From Ruegeria sp. HKCCD7303 (lineage in GTDB: Bacteria > Pseudomonadota > Alphaproteobacteria > Rhodobacterales > Rhodobacteraceae): 64,000 nucleotides of DNA. Shown in pieces: positions 63,275 through 64,000 of this stretch (its first letter is position 1; every line of letters begins with the position of its first letter). The DNA lies in contig NZ_WVRE01000003.1 in assembly GCF_013111185.1 (NCBI RefSeq), positions 310,001 through 374,000 on the forward strand, written 5' to 3'. The notes below the pieces were generated by a model. That model did no database searches. It had not been told where the DNA came from and saw nothing but the letters and a program-made list of their open reading frames with translations. A program made the translations under genes and the position numbers.

Positions 63275-64000
63275 AGCGTCACGCTCCACTGCACCACCGG
63301 ATAGGCGGATTTCCAGCCGCGCCTTGGTCCCAGCGGGGCTGATTGTGCAAGTTCTATCCGAAGCAGGTCACCGCCCAAGTCTTCGTGCCAACGTGCCAGC
63401 AGGGCCTCGCTTTCCAATGTGACCGCATTGGCGACAAGGCGTGTGCCCTTGGGAAGCGCATCGCGCAGCCACGCCAGCAGATTGGCGCTCAACCCTCCGC
63501 CGATGAAAACGGCATCCGGCAGGTCGACACCGGACAGCGCTTCTGGTGCGGTTCCGTGTACTACATTCAATCGATCTTGCCCCAACGTATCTGCATTTCG
63601 GCGGATACGCTCGGCCCGGTCAGCACGGGGCTCGAAACACGTTGCGGAAAGGGTCTGATCACACATTAGCCATTCGATGCTTATTGAACCCGTGCCGCCG
63701 CCGATATCCCACAGATGTTCGCCCCGTTGCGGGGCAAGCGCTGAAAGGGTCAGCGCTCGGATGGGGCGTTTGGTGATTTGACCGTCGGTTTCAAAGATGT
63801 CATCGGGTTTGCCAGACGCTTTGGACAGGGCCGGACCTGAGCCGGTGACGTCCAGGCCAACGCAGACGGGATGGTCGAACGTGCCCAGAAGGGCCTCGGT
63901 CAGAGTGACGGTTTTGGAGCTTTCGCGCGGACCGCCCAAAGCCTGCATAACGTGCAGAGAAGAATCTGCAAAACCGGTTTCAGTCAAATATGTTGCCAGT
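63271..64000 (-). CDS. cobL: Precorrin-6Y C5,15-methyltransferase, C-terminal part (partial)
   Basis: This is the C-terminal half of the CobL enzyme, which methylates C5 and C15 and decarboxylates the C12 acetate. The visible part has the end of the first methyltransferase domain and a CbiT-like domain with the SAM loop DIGGGTGSISIEW and the IGGGLS motif. The frame continues past 64000, reading LATYLTETGF, so the start is outside. It is the first visible gene of the cob chain. Confidence 0.93.
   Translation of the reverse strand, partial: LATYLTETGFADSSLHVMQALGGPRESSKTVTLTEALLGTFDHPVCVGLDVTGSGPALSKASGKPDDIFETDGQITKRPIRALTLSALAPQRGEHLWDIGGGTGSISIEWLMCDQTLSATCFEPRADRAERIRRNADTLGQDRLNVVHGTAPEALSGVDLPDAVFIGGGLSANLLAWLRDALPKGTRLVANAVTLESEALLARWHEDLGGDLLRIELAQSAPLGPRRGWKSAYPVVQWSVTL

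Noticed and set aside
63271-64000. Cobalamin riboswitch for the cob cluster
   Set aside because: The leader of the cob chain lies outside the window; no riboswitch-like box was seen inside.
1-64000. tRNA, rRNA, CRISPR arrays, prophage, insertion sequences
   Set aside because: I looked for these on both strands and saw none; gene order and base use are uniform throughout.

Overview
The window is ordinary chromosomal DNA from an alphaproteobacterium, most likely the Roseobacter group of Rhodobacteraceae. That placement is an inference from gene content: the aerobic cobalamin pathway with CobF and CobE, a DmdC-like acyl-CoA dehydrogenase, a Hint-type protein, TTTGCAAA operators of the PccR/ScfR kind, periplasmic-glucan genes and a multisubunit Na+(K+)/H+ antiporter. 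There is no rRNA, tRNA, CRISPR array, phage or insertion sequence that I can see. Genes are dense, with many 4-base overlaps and few long gaps.

Region by region. 1-2042: the end of a type I secretion ATPase and its HlyD-family adaptor. 2121-6616: a rhodanese, small membrane proteins, an alpha/beta hydrolase, glyA, nadK, and after nadK an intergenic region that looks like a small RNA gene. 6636-12692: an amidase, propionyl-CoA synthetase with a cluster of TTTGCAAA boxes upstream, and a malic enzyme fused to a phosphotransacetylase-like domain. 12877-19262: an acid-rich membrane protein, a VOC plus double-cupin protein, then a tight nucleoside-salvage operon (cdd, deoA, deoB, add, upp). 19269-22364: an M48-like protein that has lost its metal-binding motif, a drug/metabolite transporter, and a Hint-fold protein without its catalytic Cys and His. 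22421-29763: a beta-oxidation cluster (bifunctional FadB/FadJ, cupin, thiolase, glutathione S-transferase, small ribbon-helix-helix-like protein, DmdC-like dehydrogenase) behind a MerR regulator that has an ACGTTTACGT box in front of it. 30033-34931: a second MerR gene divergent from two hotdog thioesterases and a MATE exporter, then DUF952, DUF1330, pyrD and arsC-like genes chained by 4-base overlaps.

35039-42308: a 5'-nucleotidase, a TPR sulfotransferase, a YedK-type SRAP protein, and the convergent selenium pair mnmH and fused NDH-SelD. 42314-48241: the Mnh/Pha antiporter operon with fused A and B subunits. 48464-49758: a membrane-anchored rhodanese and a secreted depolymerase-like esterase. 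49759-55739: opgC, opgG and opgH for periplasmic glucans, preceded by a TTC38-like TPR protein. 55919-58709: a class III CoA-transferase coupled to a ThDP enzyme of unknown substrate. 58789-64000: a cobalamin cluster (cobL, cobE, cobM, cobB, cobA, cobF) followed by a DUF302 protein; cobL runs off the window.

No large unknown defence or mobile system is visible. The most unusual items are the catalytically stripped Hint and M48 homologues, the candidate sRNA behind an 18-base palindrome after nadK, the coupled RHH and basic small-protein genes inside the beta-oxidation cluster, and the orphan ThDP-enzyme/CoA-transferase pair.
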